A stretch of 64,000 nt of DNA from Glandiceps talaboti (GCF_964340395.1 NC_135566.1:6677001-6741000); one strand, 5' to 3'; counted from the first letter of the stretch, positions 49,958 to 62,959 are shown. Notes: generated from the letters alone by a model not told the origin. Numbers and translations are program-made.

Positions 49958-52766
49958 TCAAGTTCTTTGTGATAGGTCGATGTGGTCTGTTTGTCGATGG
50001 AATATAGTTACTAACACAGCAATTACAAACACAATAACAAGTCCACATGAAAATGAAAACATTACATACATCAAATCCATAATACTGTATTTATCAAAAA
50101 TGGCGCCTAAAATGAATGGTTCAACAATTCCGGCAGCCCCCGCTGAAACCAAAAAGATGGACGTCGTTTTACCAGTGAGAATGAGCTGTCTCTCTGTCCA
50201 TGAAAATCCTGTTGGAAAGCATGGTGCTATGCATGCACCAAGTAGAACTGTGCCAGTCCAGAGAAGTAATTCTTCCTGCCATCCCCAAACAGCTAGAATG
50301 CTAGTTGCAATTGTAAGCCCCGTTAGATTCATTATCAACATGTTCCTTGGTGAGAGGCGAGTAGCTATTAAAACTGACAAGCCCCGGGACGCTGCGTAGC
50401 TCCCCCAAAACGCAGAATTAAGATAGCTTGCAGTGTGAATAGTAAAACTGAGATCACTTGTAGTAAGATAAGTGTACAAGTAAAAACCGTAAACAGTCTC
50501 GTGAGAAACAACGAGAAAATAAAAGACGGCCATTATTCCAACGAAGAGGTATCGGAAAAGCGGTGTCTCCTGCTGAACACTGTTATTTGCTGTATCTTTG
50601 TTTGACTGGATGCCTGGAAATGTGTTATCATGTTCCAATAAACAAATCCTGGACCCAGAAATGTAGACAATGAAAAGAAATATTGAAGCAACAAAATAAA
50701 TGATTCCACTGATTGCATATGGTATCCAAAGTGTACGTGGGCTTGACCCTGTCTTATTTCCCTGCATTTGCATATCACCAAGAACCTGAAATTCCTGTTC
50801 GGAGTTAGAGTTTTGCGTTCCGTGTACTCGGTCTTCTAACTTCTTAATGGATGCAAGATAAACTGAGTGGTCAAGATATTCTATATCTCTGTGGTTTGAC
50901 ATGTTCACGATTTCCCTTTCTTCAAGTAAGCTGATTTGCTCCAATTGCCAATTACTTTCCCGTGTGACATTGTACGCATAATTTACCATTTCAGTTGGCG
51001 CTACTGTTGTTGTGGTTGTTGCACTGTAATTTACTGGTGTTAGAAACGGTGCAGCGATAAGAGGTCCTACTGTTGATCCAATGGCAAATGAAAAATGTAA
51101 GGTTTGGATATACGGACCAACTTGGTTCTGCCACAGTCTCAGACATACAATATTTGACCCTGAAAAATAGAAACGATTTTGCCATTAATATTCGTATGGC
51201 CATGATTATATTCTGAAATGGCAAATATTGCATAACACAGACATGTATTGCTGTTATTAAAAGACAAATACATTTACCAGATGTATCTCACAGGGGCTTG
51301 TTTTGATTGTACAATGTAAATTGTACAATGTGACATGCATCAGTATTATTCTGTTTCCTTAAATTTGTTTATTCTTTGCTTCTTTGTATTTAGAAACGTT
51401 TTTCCAAACTTGTATCAAGTTGTTAAACAATTACACAAAAGTCATCACCTACCTGTATCAAGAAACCCACTAGCGATTCCTGTAATTCCTCTAATGGCAA
51501 GTAATCCTGTCAAATGTTTGGTCCATGCATTTAGTGCTGTTATACAGCTTACCAATGCAGCAAGACATAGGATGATAAAGTTGTTTAGCTTGTCCAGGCA
51601 TATTCCACTGATTAGAGCACCTACGATGTATCCAGCCCATTTGAAGGTTGCAATAAGGCTGATCTGTTGAAGACTTGCCCCTACTTGTTGTTGTAAATCG
51701 GGTAAGCTTGGTCCGGTGATTGAAGCTGAACTTCCCTATATGACAGAAGAGGATGAAAAGACAGACTGGGTTTCACTAATTAACAGTTATTTTTACTTTC
51801 AGGTCTACAATACAGACTATTTCTATACTCTTTTCAGGTTAAGACTGCAGACTTTTTATACCAGGTTTCATAACAATTCATATTCACTAAAAACACTATT
51901 AGTATGATATACTAGTTTAGAGACAATGTTTCCTTCTGTGTGTGCAAATCGCATTACAACAGGATGTGGTGTTGGTAATATATCACCAGGTGCTTGTAAT
52001 AGGCTATATCATTCAAATCATTATTAGTCATAAGTTAATATCCTAATAGATTGACTGTGCCACCATAGCGATGTAGGCACGTACAAAGTTACTAGGAGAA
52101 ACCACCACAATGGTTTACATCTGTGACTGTGTGCCAACTGGATTACATATCGGCTAATAGCATAGCTGCTTATGGTCGACATTTCATTCCGCCAAGATTT
52201 TTGTGCTTATGCTTGGAGTGACAGCATGATCATGAGTGCAGGTCTATGAGATATTGCTGATTGCTATTGAAGTGCACCTGTGCAGAGATGGGAAAAGGTT
52301 GTGGGAAAGGGCCCATGTCAAGCTATTTCGAGTATTATCACATTCTTTTCCTTGTATGCAATGTACGCATGTATGTATGTATGTATGTATGTATGTATGT
52401 ATACGTATGTATGTATGTATGTATGTATGTATGTATGTCTGTATGTATGTATGTATGTATGTATACGTATGTATGTATGTATGTATGTATGTATGTATGT
52501 ATGTATGTATGTATGTTTTGACAATTCCTGCATTAATGACACTGACAAATGTTACTCACCATTCCGAAAAAGGTGAAATAGAGGCAGAGAGATATTAGTA
52601 ACCTTTTCCGAAAAGTGTATGGCAGATTGTCCTCATTTCGAATACTTCCACCTTCGACCTTCTCGCCATCGGAAGTGTTGGAACCTGAATCGCCTGTCAG
52701 AAGATTTTCAGTTGAACCGACGTGTTGGTCTTCATAATTGACACTACCATGCACGGATGGCTCCAT
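49958..52766 (-). CDS. Transporter gene C: MFSD4 / sodium-dependent glucose transporter 1-like, 563 aa
   Basis: Exons on the minus strand: 52766-52560 (69 codons; NLPYTFRKRLL precedes TM1, as in genes A and B), 51735-51453 (283 nt, same length as in A and B) and 51159-49958 (1202 nt). Junctions are ATG|gtgagt..tatag|GGA and ACAG|gtaggt..ttcag|GG, with phases 0 and 1. The second exon encodes GPSLPDLQQQVGASLQQIS and GICLDK (motif A). The third opens SNIVCLRLWQNQVGPY and continues, after a Thr-rich loop, to [15 protein letters not shown] and CFPTGFSWTE. The third exon is open well upstream of its first Met. C is closest to A/B in sequence but uses ordinary GT donors. Twelve TM segments are expected; the substrate is unknown. 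Confidence 0.88.
52369..52516. repeat. (ATGT)n microsatellite in gene C intron 1
   Basis: Tetranucleotide tract of about 148 bp with a few single-base variants. It begins about 43 nt after the exon 1 donor on the transcribed strand. Confidence 0.95.
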
Positions 52767-53217
52767 TACTCCAAAACCGACCTGATATCATAGATCTAAT
52801 CCACAGAGTTGAACTCAGCACCTTGTTGTTTTATCGGTGTGACTGACTGATTCATGTATATATACAATACACTGCATAAATGTGATGACCTGCTTTCAAA
52901 TTGAAGTTGAATACCTCATGGACGTCAGGCTAATATTATTCAAACCCGTGATGTTTTTACACATACTCGACAAACAAATACACAATAAATCACATTGATA
53001 CTGGGGCGATTTTGAATTACACCAAATGACCATTGATTCCATGTATACAGTATGCGAATTCAACTCAACACATGAACAGTCACGCGTTTCCTGCAATCAG
53101 TTAAACTCCTTAGGATTGCTAAAAAAACACTGTGTTATTCAAGGTCGGCTTCTGCATATCACGTGATGCAATGTAATGTGAATGCCGGATGGTACGTATG
53201 TATGTCATAATTGGGCG

Positions 53218-53325
53218 GCACGACCACAGGAAGCCCAAGTACCGTGTTAGAAACAACAAACAAACAAACAAACAAACAAACAAATAAATAAATAATAAAT
53301 ACATGAATAAATAAATAAATAAGTT

Positions 53326-53360
<35 letters not shown>

Positions 53361-53526
53361 GAATGAATGAATGAATGAATGAATGAATGAATAAATAAAT
53401 AAATAAACATATATTCATAGGGTATATACTAGGTATGTTTTTATGCTACCATACAAACACACACACGGTGAGTATAAAAACATATCTAGTATATACCCCC
53501 ATGAATATATGTTTGTTTGTTTGTTT

Positions 53527-53577
<51 letters not shown>

Positions 53578-53584
53578 TCGTTTT

Positions 53585-53615
<31 letters not shown>

Positions 53616-53665
53616 TTGTTTGTTTGTTTGTTTGTAACACTGTTCCTGGGCTCCCTGTGCTGTAC
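53218..53665. repeat. Large imperfect inverted repeat with microsatellite arms
   Basis: Inner arms: ACATATATTCATAGGGTATA.. (53407-53444) and its mirror ATAAAAACATATCTAGTATA.. (53473-53512), about 28 bp apart. Moving outward, both arms run through AAAC/AAAT- or GTTT/ATTT-type tetranucleotide arrays. They end in similar unique phrases: CACAGGAAGCCCAAGTACCG on the left and, in reverse complement, CACAGGGAGCCCAGGAACAG on the right. Confidence 0.8.
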
Positions 53666-54102
53666 ATCGTAACGATACTGTATGGGAACTAGACTAGACA
53701 TGTTGTATCTTACATACTATATTCAAAATATAATTATATTTAATACTAGTTGGTTTACTATTGTTTACATGTGTTGTAGTTAGGTTAATTCAGATGCCAG
53801 CAGGGGTAAAGAGGAAAATGGAGTTTAATACAACAGTATCGGTGTACTATTTTAGGACTAGTATTTTATTGGACGTTTTTGACATTTTGTTTTTGGAATA
53901 TTTTTATTTTTTAAAGAAATGCTTTCACATTACATGACGGTTTTGACATTCACATCAACTTAAAAATATGAAACAGCAAAATGCAACGAAAGTTATAACA
54001 AGAGACTGGTTTAAACTAAACACCTAGAGAGACACCCTAGTCAAACAAACACACAAAATTATCTCTCTCTCTGTCTCTCACTACACACATACATCTCTTT
54101 AC

Positions 54103-54118
54103 ACATACATACATACAT

Positions 54119-54161
<43 letters not shown>
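54103..54161. repeat. (CATA)n(CA)n microsatellite after the gene D stop
   Basis: Ends 28 nt from the stop codon at 54190. In the transcript it lies at the start of the 3' UTR as (TG)n then (TATG)n. Confidence 0.95.
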
Positions 54162-54189
54162 TGACTCACCACGATATACGCATGTGGAC

Positions 54190-56070
54190 TTATAAATGAG
54201 GGTCTCTCTTTCCAAGCTTTGATGCAACAAATTGCATGATCACATACGTCACAGCAGTAAACAGACACGCTGCCGATGTGACGTACATTAAACATAAAAC
54301 TCCAACGGTGTCAAATAACACTCCAACAAACCATGGAAAAATCATCATGGACGAAGATGTAACAAACAAAAACACGGAAGTCACTCGACCAGTTACATGT
54401 ATATATAAATTGGCCCATGACAATGCTGATGGATAGAGTGAAGCCATGGAAGCACCTAGCAGTATACTGCCAATCCAGAGAGCCACAGCATTTTCACGAG
54501 CAAATATTGAAAGTAAGGAACTGTCGAAACAGACTCCAAAAATGTCTATTGTTAACATTGTTTTAGATGCTAACCGTACTGCGCAGCACACTGAAATTCC
54601 CCTGGCTGCTGCAAACGTGCCCCAAAATGCCGAATTTAGATATGATGCCATTTGTGGCGTGAATTTGACATTTCCTTCGACTGCATAGATATATAGAAAA
54701 CTGCCGTAAACTATTTCCAAGGGAGCGTAGACGAAGAAAAACACGGACAACAAGATAATGAGAAAAATGCGGTAAGTTTTCTCTCTAGAAACCGTCTCAG
54801 TTTGAACGTAATCATCTTCCGTCGCTTTTTCTTCAAGGTACATACAAGAGTTCGAAGGTCTGGCAACGAAGCAACAATGTATATAAGCGAAAAACACGGA
54901 AACAAGGAAAATGTAAGCTGAAACGATAGTGTATGGAACCCATAGCAAACCACGACTCTTGTTTTCATATTCTTGATAAATTGGTGAGTACGTTAAATCA
55001 CTCGCATATTCTACAGTAAAATAGCTACCGTCATTATTCCTGTAAGGTAATACAGTGGCGGTCTCATTGGGTAAACTAAATTGACGGTTACTGACTGAAT
55101 ATATGTCTGAAGAAATATTTGGTAAATTCGATGCCAATTTCAAACTGTTGTTGGTCACTGAGAGTTGCTGGTCTGGGGAACTAAGAAATGGTGACGTAAT
55201 GAGTGGAGATACGGTGGCTCCAAGTGCAAACGTGAAGTGGAGAGCTTGCACATAGGGAATGGATTTATCTCCCCATATCTTCATACACCATGTATTACAA
55301 CCTGGGTGAAAATAAAATATGCATGAGATTCAATACACACTTTGGCATCTATCTAGGTACGATTTTCAGTGGGACGGAATTTACTTAAATAATTCTATGC
55401 ATTTCGATTTCATAGTTACTGTATAGGGCGATTTTGTTCTATAACCGAAAAACCATACAATATGAAGTTCAAATAAGTTCAACATGGTAAAATATAGCAC
55501 TTTCACTCACAGCTTCCAGTTCAAGTGCACACTGTAATAACGCACCTGTATTATTAAAGCCAGCACTGACACCCCATGTTACCATGGCAATAACCAGTAA
55601 TGCAATGTTTTCTACATGTGTCATAATCATACCCACTATTGCCATGACAAGTAGTGATAGACATAGGACCAATGAGGTTTCTATTTTGTCGTATACTAAT
55701 CCACCAACCACTGTTCCTATCAGACTGCCTATACTCCGAGCCGTAAAAACGAAAGAAATCCATTTCAAGGAAGCCGACACTTGGAGTTGGAAATCCGGTA
55801 AACTTGGTCCAAGGATGCCCGCTGTCAATCCCTGAAAGATACGAACATCTTTTTAATACACAGTCAGAAACGACGAAAGCCAGTTTACCCCACCCCACTC
55901 CCATCCCACCCCACCCCACCCCACCGAATCAAACATATGGCACGTATATTATGATGTACGTACTGGTATTCATAGTAAAATGTATTTGCGAGGTGACAAA
56001 AAATCATATTCGGATTGTGTTGATAGATTATCAATTAATCAATCAATCAATTAATCAATTAATCAATCAA

Positions 56071-56142
<72 letters not shown>

Positions 56143-56348
56143 CAAATTAAACTTACCTGACCAAAGAAAGTTAAATATAAAGCTAACGTCTTTATCTTCT
56201 TATGTTTAGATCCCTCAGAATATGTTAACGATTCTGACGTGGCTGAGGGTGCATCGTCGTTTATAGAATCTTTATCATGGATGCAGTCGAATTGATAACT
56301 GTCATAATCAATCGGTTGTAGTCTGTACTCGCCAGGAGGTGACGCCAT
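54190..56348 (-). CDS. Transporter gene D: MFSD4-like, 529 aa
   Basis: Exons on the minus strand: 56348-56157 (64 codons), 55831-55546 (286 nt) and 55301-54190 (1112 nt). Junctions are CAG|gtaagt..tttcag|GGA and ACAG|gtgcgt..cccag|GT, with phases 0 and 1. I chose the ATG at 56348 (ACAATGG, good context). An in-frame ATG at 56462 (TCGATGC) would add 38 residues unlike the paralogues. Exon 2 encodes GPSLPDFQLQVSASLKWIS and GLVYDK. Exon 3 opens GCNTWCMKIWGDKS and contains [28 protein letters not shown] and LYPSALSWA. The large extracellular loop is Ser/Asn-rich with several N-x-S/T sites. The central loop is shorter than in E. Twelve TM segments expected; substrate unknown. Confidence 0.88.
56031..56140. 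repeat. (AATC)n microsatellite in gene D intron 1
   Basis: Tetranucleotide tract of about 110 bp. On the transcribed strand it is (GATT)n and starts only about 16 nt after the 5' splice site at 56156. Confidence 0.95.
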
Positions 56349-56600
56349 TGTAGTCTCTGATTTCTGACTCCAGAGAATATTTTGAAACCGGTGAGGCTGG
56401 GCCCTAGGAACACAGATTGAAGTACAGATGAGGTCAATGTATGAGTGTGATTCCGGGGGCATCGAATATAGTAGGCATTCCTTTTAAAGTAATTTTGGTT
56501 CGTTTGTGCGTGTTTTTTCCTAAATTGTACATCAGTAGTGATTCTAATAATCATAATGGAACCGAATTCTATTTGACTTGTATCCATTGCCCATCGTTAC

Positions 56601-56734
56601 TAGTCCTGCTTGCATACGGAGTAAGTCGTCCCTTCCTTCTTGCAAGCAGGACTACACCGTTGTAATATCCACAGGTACTCGAATAAATCTGTATGATTTT
56701 TTTAAATCATACAGATTGATTCGAGTGCCTGTGG
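56601..56734. repeat. Two adjacent hairpin-forming inverted repeats upstream of gene D
   Basis: The first has perfect 14-bp arms, TAGTCCTGCTTGCA (56601-56614) and TGCAAGCAGGACTA (56641-56654). The second has arms of about 31 bp, CCACAGGTACTCGAATAAAT.. (from 56669) and ..GATTCGAGTGCCTGTGG (to 56734), with two mismatches and almost no loop. They lie 250-390 bp before the chosen gene D start. Confidence 0.85.
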
Positions 56735-57249
56735 TAATATCCGTTACACATGTCCGTATTTTACACCATAAGGCTTGTACGCTTGAACCTTGAACTTGGA
56801 AAGCTGTTCTATAACTTACCTTGCTTGAGTATTAGACGTTTATACTTCTAACCAAACGTTACTCCACTGTCCAAAAATATCTTCGGTACATATACGTAGT
56901 ACGTATAAAAGGAAATGTAAAATGGTGGCTCATTTGATATGCTGGGGTTGCGTAACGTATGTTTACACTGAAACCGAGTAGACCAGGACGACTGACTAAA
57001 CGTATGCTTCATCAGTATTCCTCAGCTCACACAGTCGAGAGGGGGTCAATCTAATATCTAGTCGAGGCGATATGACGTCTATCATTGAAATTGTGGTTAG
57101 AGACAAAACTGTAATGACGGAACATGTAAGACATCCACCCTCATGGAGGAATGTTAATGATATTACGTAATACCAAATCGATTCAACTGTGCATATGTAA
57201 GATACTTTAACACAACAAAACAACCTATTACGTATTGTCACAGACAATT

Positions 57250-57556
57250 GGTATTGTTAAGTTACACAACCACCAATAATATTCATTGAAAATTATTAAA
57301 ATATCAATATATAGTCTTTACATGTTAACTGGATGCTGGTTTTATCCAAAACTTAGTACAGTAACAAGTTGAAATCATGATCGTGTGGGCCCGCTGATTT
57401 TTGGGTGCGGATCCAAAAATTAATTTAATCGATTTTTTGTACCACATTATGTGTATAGCTACACATATGCATTTACCCATAGATGATTCATTACTATTCG
57501 GGACGTGCGATATTACGATTAAGTCATTTATATATCCAAAACATGTTCAAGAAAAC
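57250..57556 (-). mobile_element. MITE family 1, copy 4 (degraded ends)
   Basis: Same orientation as copy 1. It shares ACACAACCACCAATAATATTCA, GCTGATTTTTGGGTGCGGAT, the TACACATATG region and GATTAAGTCATT, but the GCACTAGCTG tips are lost. It is the oldest-looking of the four. Confidence 0.65.
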
Positions 57557-58087
57557 ATTCCATTTGCACCTAGTGAATTAAATCATTGTGACTAACTCGT
57601 AGCTCGATATGCCTGTCAACATCACATCACTTGCTTTGCACCTGGATCACCCATTAATCACATAAATTGATTTTTAGATGTGTTTTAGATCCCACCGTAC
57701 CGGCAGAGGGCTATATTCCAGTATCTACACATATGTTTATAAACTTAAGTCAGACATTGACCTCGACCTTGACCTTCATCTTCAATGTCACTTCAGTAGC
57801 AATTGCTATAAATACTTAGCAATGGCATGTTTTGTATGTAGCCTGCACACTCGAACCAGAGGTAAGGAAGCCTTCAGTAATTACAAGGGTGTCATAACTC
57901 CATCTTTTCCATTCCATTGGTATGAAGTCATTTCCCTCTTTTTCTAATACATACATTCTATGACTGACTTGTTCAGGCGTGTTCTGACCTGGAGAACTTT
58001 AGCTTTTTCCATACAATAGAAAGCAAGTACTGCTGTTAAAAGTTAAAATCGGTTTAGAAAAAGAACCCCAGATTTTCAATTCATCAC

Positions 58088-58093
58088 TTTATT
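58088..58093 (-). promoter_or_regulatory. Candidate gene E poly(A) signal
   Basis: AATAAA on the minus strand, about 400 nt past the stop codon. Motif and position only. Confidence 0.3.
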
Positions 58094-58488
58094 ACATGGC
58101 ACCTTGTAGGGGAAAGATATTTTTCAAAGAGCAAAAAAAAACATTAAACAAACAAAGAACAATTTTTTGTAAAGAAAGAAAGAACAGAACGTAAACAATA
58201 AATTTAACAAAAACAACTTTTTGACAAATATGGCCAACTTTAAGCCCCTGTGGTTGACAACAAGATTCTGCTTCACACCCTACACATGGATAATTACAAT
58301 AAGAAAACAAGTAAACAGGCCAACATTCTCTTTATAATTCAACCCTTCAACCCAGAAGCTTTAAGTACATGTACAGTGTTAATTAAGGTACCGAAGATTA
58401 CATTAAAAGTCTTTGACATATACAGAAGATATAGGAGAATGTTAAGTCAATCTTTGCATCCACTTTTCATTCAGTTTGTCGATGTCAA

Positions 58489-61391
58489 TTAGACTGTCTC
58501 CTCATCATTGCAAATATCAATATCAACTGCCTTCTCCTCCACAGAATCAAGTTTGTACCTTTCTCCATGCTTTGAGGCGAACGCTTGCATGCATATAAAT
58601 GAAGCAGTTGCCCCAACAGCTAACGCCAACACTGTGTACATTAGAACATCAATTCCGAAGGCAGTCATCATAAACCCCATGACAAACGGGAGAAGGGAGT
58701 CTGAAGAAGATGCTGCCACAACAATAGCCGCTGTTGTTTTGCCTGTGAGTTTGATATATATTTCTGTCCAAGATAACATTGAGGGGTAAGCAGATGCCAT
58801 GGAGATACCAAGAAGTATAGAGGCTAGCCAGAGGATTTCAATACTCTTATTACCAAACACTGCGAGTAATGATGATGATATTAACATACCAATGACATCC
58901 ATGGTCAGCATAGTCCTCGGGGTTATTTTAATTGTCAAGAATATGGCAACGAATCGAAAGGCTGCGTAACTTCCCCAAAACGCTGAATTGAGATACGCAG
59001 CTGATACAGGGGTAAAAGGCAAGTCGGATTTCATGGCAAAGCTATAGAGGAAACCTCCATAAAGCGTTTCAAATCCTAAGTATATGAAAGTGAAAGCACA
59101 CACTATCAGAAGAAGAATCACACGAAATCTCCTTGCACCAGGGTTGGCAACATGTTCAGGACTTTCCGCTGTTTCATCTGTGCTTTTCGTCTGGTGTCTT
59201 TCCAAGCAACATTTGCGATTTCCGCAACAGAAGGCAATGAAAAATAGAATTGAAACTAAAAGGTTGTAAATGGAAACGATGGTATATGGTATCCAAATTT
59301 TCAGTTGTACTTCCGTGTAACCACTTTCACTAGAATCGGCAAACTCTAAGTAGGTTTCAGCCGAGGCGTTTACATCCTTGATGAGTCCATGGTAATCCGT
59401 CGAAACAGACATTTTAGGGAGGGAAAGCAAAGAATGTTCACTTATATTTTCGGAGACTTCTTGCGAAATTCCATAGACGTTCTGCGTTGGTTCCATTTTT
59501 GGTCGTATATGATACTTGCCTGTGTTTAGCAGATAACTGAGTGAGTCAGACTCTCGCTGAACTGAAGTTCCATTGTCTGAATAAAGGAATGGTAGTGTTT
59601 GTGTAGAATAACTAGAGACTGTTGGTGTAAGTGAAATGTTTGTTGGCGATGCCTCTGGTGAGACCATCAAAAAAGGTCCGGTAAACAACGGAGATACGGC
59701 AGCTCCGAAAGCGAAACAGAAATGAACGGCTTGCATGTACGGACCTGACTTATTGCCCCATACATTAACAACCAATACATTGCCGCCTGCAAAGAAATAC
59801 ATTAAAACACGATTATAACATTTCGAATATCATATAAATGAAATTTTGTATTCACAGTTATATACACAATCCATGGTATCATGATAATTTAGCACACACG
59901 ACCTAGCGATCAAAACAGCCAATTAGGCAATATCTTAGATATGCTAGCTTCAAATGTCACATAGTTTGGTATGATTAATTTGCCATGTATGATAGCAATA
60001 GAGTTTTACTCTCCTGTTAGTCTCTGAAAGGAAGATACTCGACTTGCTATATACTTACCTGTGTCAACTGATCCCTTGGTTAAACCCCATATGGTGGAGA
60101 TAAGTATCAAAATACCCAATATTGAAAACCAAGGTAGCAGAGCCCCAACAATAGCCAGGGACACCATGTTCAGCCCAAGCACCAACTCCCTGTTAAATCG
60201 GTCAGCGCAGACGCCGCCAAACACGGATCCCAGAAGATATCCAGCACCACTCGTAGTAAGGGCAATGCTTACTGATTTGAAGCTAGATTGCACTTGAAAT
60301 TGAAGATCTAGCAGTGTTGTTCCCAAAAGCATTGATGCCATCCCCTATGATTCAAATATGAATAGTTAAATGACTATTAACAAGACGGACGTATTTTAAA
60401 TGAAGCATAAACGAGATTTCAGAAAAAAATATTTGTCAAGCCAGACAATATGTAAACGTAGGAATAGTAGTAAAAACAAGTATTCTGCATGTGAAGACAT
60501 AGTCTACCCAATACCCATGTGCGGTTAATTGGTGCCCAAGATATATAAGTCCTACAATGCATAAGTATAAGATAATAGTTAACACATAGCTGTGTCTATG
60601 CTTAACATAAACTGTGATGTGAATTTACCTAAATTCACTACAGGAGACAATTGAAGTCAACTATATGTATACTGAGTCCACAATATTGATATATGAGCTT
60701 AGTATGACACAAAGTCAGACTGACTTGACAACCTGTTTCTCACAACTTTAAACTTTATGGCTTTAAGCTTTATTTTGCAAATTACTATTTGAGCCTAGAG
60801 ACTGATAGTCAAGGTCAAAGGTCGGTTTACACAGAAATCTAAAAGTATTGATGGACACTTTAATTGTACCTATACATGAAAAACTTCAAATGTTTGTATG
60901 CTAACTTATTACTGATAATACAGGTGTAGACAATTCCATGGTGACTTTATGAATGAAGCTCCTATTTGACCTTGGAGATGAATGTCAAGGTCCAAGTTTA
61001 CCTCTGACAGTGTGGGTGTAAACACTTGAATTGAGTCTCAGTATGTTCAACTTGTTGAGATATGGCAGAGACACATTTTGACTATTTGACCTTGAACATA
61101 AAAGTCAAGGTCAAAGTCATAGAAAGCTAACAACTGGTAATGTGGAGTTGACACTTGAATGGTGTCTATGTGTATTAAACATTTGGAGGTATGGGGCAAT
61201 ATGTGTATTTTAGAACAAATACTGCTACTGTTTTGTCATAGTATAGGTTAAGGTCATGAAATTAAGTGATATGCATATGTACTCTATAGTGATTGATACT
61301 GTACCAGGTTTGGTTGAAATTGAGTTGTGGGTGTCTGAGATGAGGCTGACAACTGACAGATGCACACACCTCATGGACTGACGGACGGATG

Positions 61392-61485
<94 letters not shown>

Positions 61486-61499
61486 ACTGGCTGACTGAC

Positions 61500-61559
<60 letters not shown>

Positions 61560-61813
61560 TGGGTCATTCGTATAGCTCCCTCCAGGCGTTGTCTTACCAA
61601 ACCAAAAAATGCCATGCCAACTAAAAGCGTTAAAAGCGTTTTGAATCTTCGCAATTTCTTAACATCATCGTCGTCCTTCAGAATAACGTTGTTTGTTAAT
61701 AGGTTTCTTCCGACCTCTGGTTCATGGAGTTGTCGACTTCGTTCGTCTTTAACACATGTGCCTAAGTTACCAGTGGTTATCAGTGGACGGTCCTTGTATT
61801 CAACATCTGCCAT
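58489..61813 (-). CDS. Transporter gene E: MFSD4-like, 599 aa
   Basis: Exons on the minus strand: 61813-61598 (72 codons), 60344-60059 (286 nt) and 59786-58489 (1298 nt). Junctions are TTG|gtaaga..catag|GGG and ACAG|gtaagt..ttgcag|GC, with phases 0 and 1. The start ATG has A at -3 and G at +4. Exon 2 encodes [19 protein letters not shown] and the best motif A of the cluster, [11 protein letters not shown]. Exon 3 encodes [18 protein letters not shown], a long luminal/extracellular loop of about 140 residues with many N-x-S/T sites, [14 protein letters not shown] and [10 protein letters not shown]. It has the longest loop of the five, and an acidic C-terminus ending NDEETV. This copy keeps the residues most like vertebrate MFSD4; substrate unknown. 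Confidence 0.9.
60780..61270. repeat. Degenerate tandem array with TTGACCTTGA / TCAAGGTCA blocks, gene E intron 1
   Basis: Units of about 120-175 bp, each with a TATTTGACCTTG..GTCAAGGTC block, at about 60787, 60963 and 61083, plus a partial near 61245. The first contains AGGTCAAAGGTC (60812-60823). It runs into GGACGGATGGACAGACAG and the GACA array. Confidence 0.7.
61388..61559. repeat. (GACA)n microsatellite in gene E intron 1
   Basis: Tract of about 170 bp broken by AAGACAAACA and TGGCTGACTGACGA. In the transcript it is (TGTC)n, beginning 38 nt after the exon 1 donor. Confidence 0.95.
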
Positions 61814-62813
61814 GTTTTAAATGTGTACTGTGAACACAATATACAAACAATTCAATCAGAAAATAATGCAAAGTCAGGTAATACTAAGAGCCGAGGTAAA
61901 ATGTGACAGCCCTATTTACCTTTGCCCCTAAAGTAAAGCCCTCCCCCAAGAACAGATTTGTAAGATTGCCACCCCCCCCCCTTGTAATTACTGGGGGATC
62001 CCTAATGTTTATAAAGGAGCAAAGTGCACTTCCGGGCAAACTGATACGGACGTATATGTTGATATCTGTAGGGTACGTAGCAGCAATTCACAATCCCTAG
62101 TTCGGAAAATGGAACACAACAGACGGTGTTACAGTGTCATGAAACAAGATACATTTTGATAAAATGATGCTCGACGATTATATATGCGTCTGCTTAATAC
62201 CATCAGAATGGACTTACCCGTGCAGTGAAGATACCATGAGTTAAACTCACACATTTATAATCACTGTGTGCGCCATGTGTCAGCTCACTGAGCAACTTAC
62301 CGAGCTTGTCGTGTAGCGTTTAGCCGAGCAACGTACAATATATGGAGTTTTGGGTCAACCTTTCATCAGCAACCAGCTGTCAAATAGCAGGAGGCGTGTA
62401 CTTACAGTTGATCCAGTTTTTGCGGACTGGTCACCTCTTTACATGTAATTGTTGGTTGGTTATTTACTCTCCTTCATGTCTGCCCTCATCAGTCTAGTGA
62501 TATCCGTGCACCGATCTCAAGATCTCTGTGTTTACGAGATGATTCGATATCACGTGAAGCATCTAGACTACGTACATATCGTCCACGTGCTATATCATAT
62601 GTTTCTTTTATATAACACTTTGCAACATCAATTAGCTAGACTGAAACCAACAAGCATAAAATAGTTTCCATACTTGATGATTATACGATCTCTTGATGGC
62701 CAATGGCATTAGCTAAACACACATGTTATATTTGAGAACTCGTGTATTATGCAAACATAAATGGGGTTACTTGTATTTCAATGATTTCATCCGAACGTCC
62801 CAATAAATGATCT

Positions 62814-62814
62814 T

Positions 62815-62874
<60 letters not shown>

Positions 62875-62917
62875 GTCAGACAGTCAGTCAGTCAGTCAGT
62901 CAGTCAGTCAGTCAGTC

Positions 62918-62958
<41 letters not shown>

Positions 62959-62959
62959 T

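Larger units (their letters stand above)
52767..54189. other. Intergenic DNA between genes C and D
   Basis: Presumed promoter side of gene C and 3' flank of gene D. It is dominated by the inverted repeat with microsatellite arms (53218-53665) and the (CATA)n(CA)n tract at 54103-54161. A TTTATT at 53865-53870 could be the gene D poly(A) signal on the minus strand. No gene seen. Confidence 0.55.
56735..58488. other. Intergenic DNA between genes D and E
   Basis: Upstream flank of gene D and 3' flank of gene E. It holds a degraded MITE family 1 copy (57250-57556). A TTTATT at 58088-58093 (AATAAA on the minus strand) is 400 nt past the gene E stop. No gene seen. Confidence 0.55.

Noticed and set aside
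56349-56462. 38-residue upstream extension of gene D
   Set aside because: In frame, but the ATG at 56462 has poor context and the added residues have no counterpart in the other four genes; the ATG at 56348 is preferred. It cannot be excluded.
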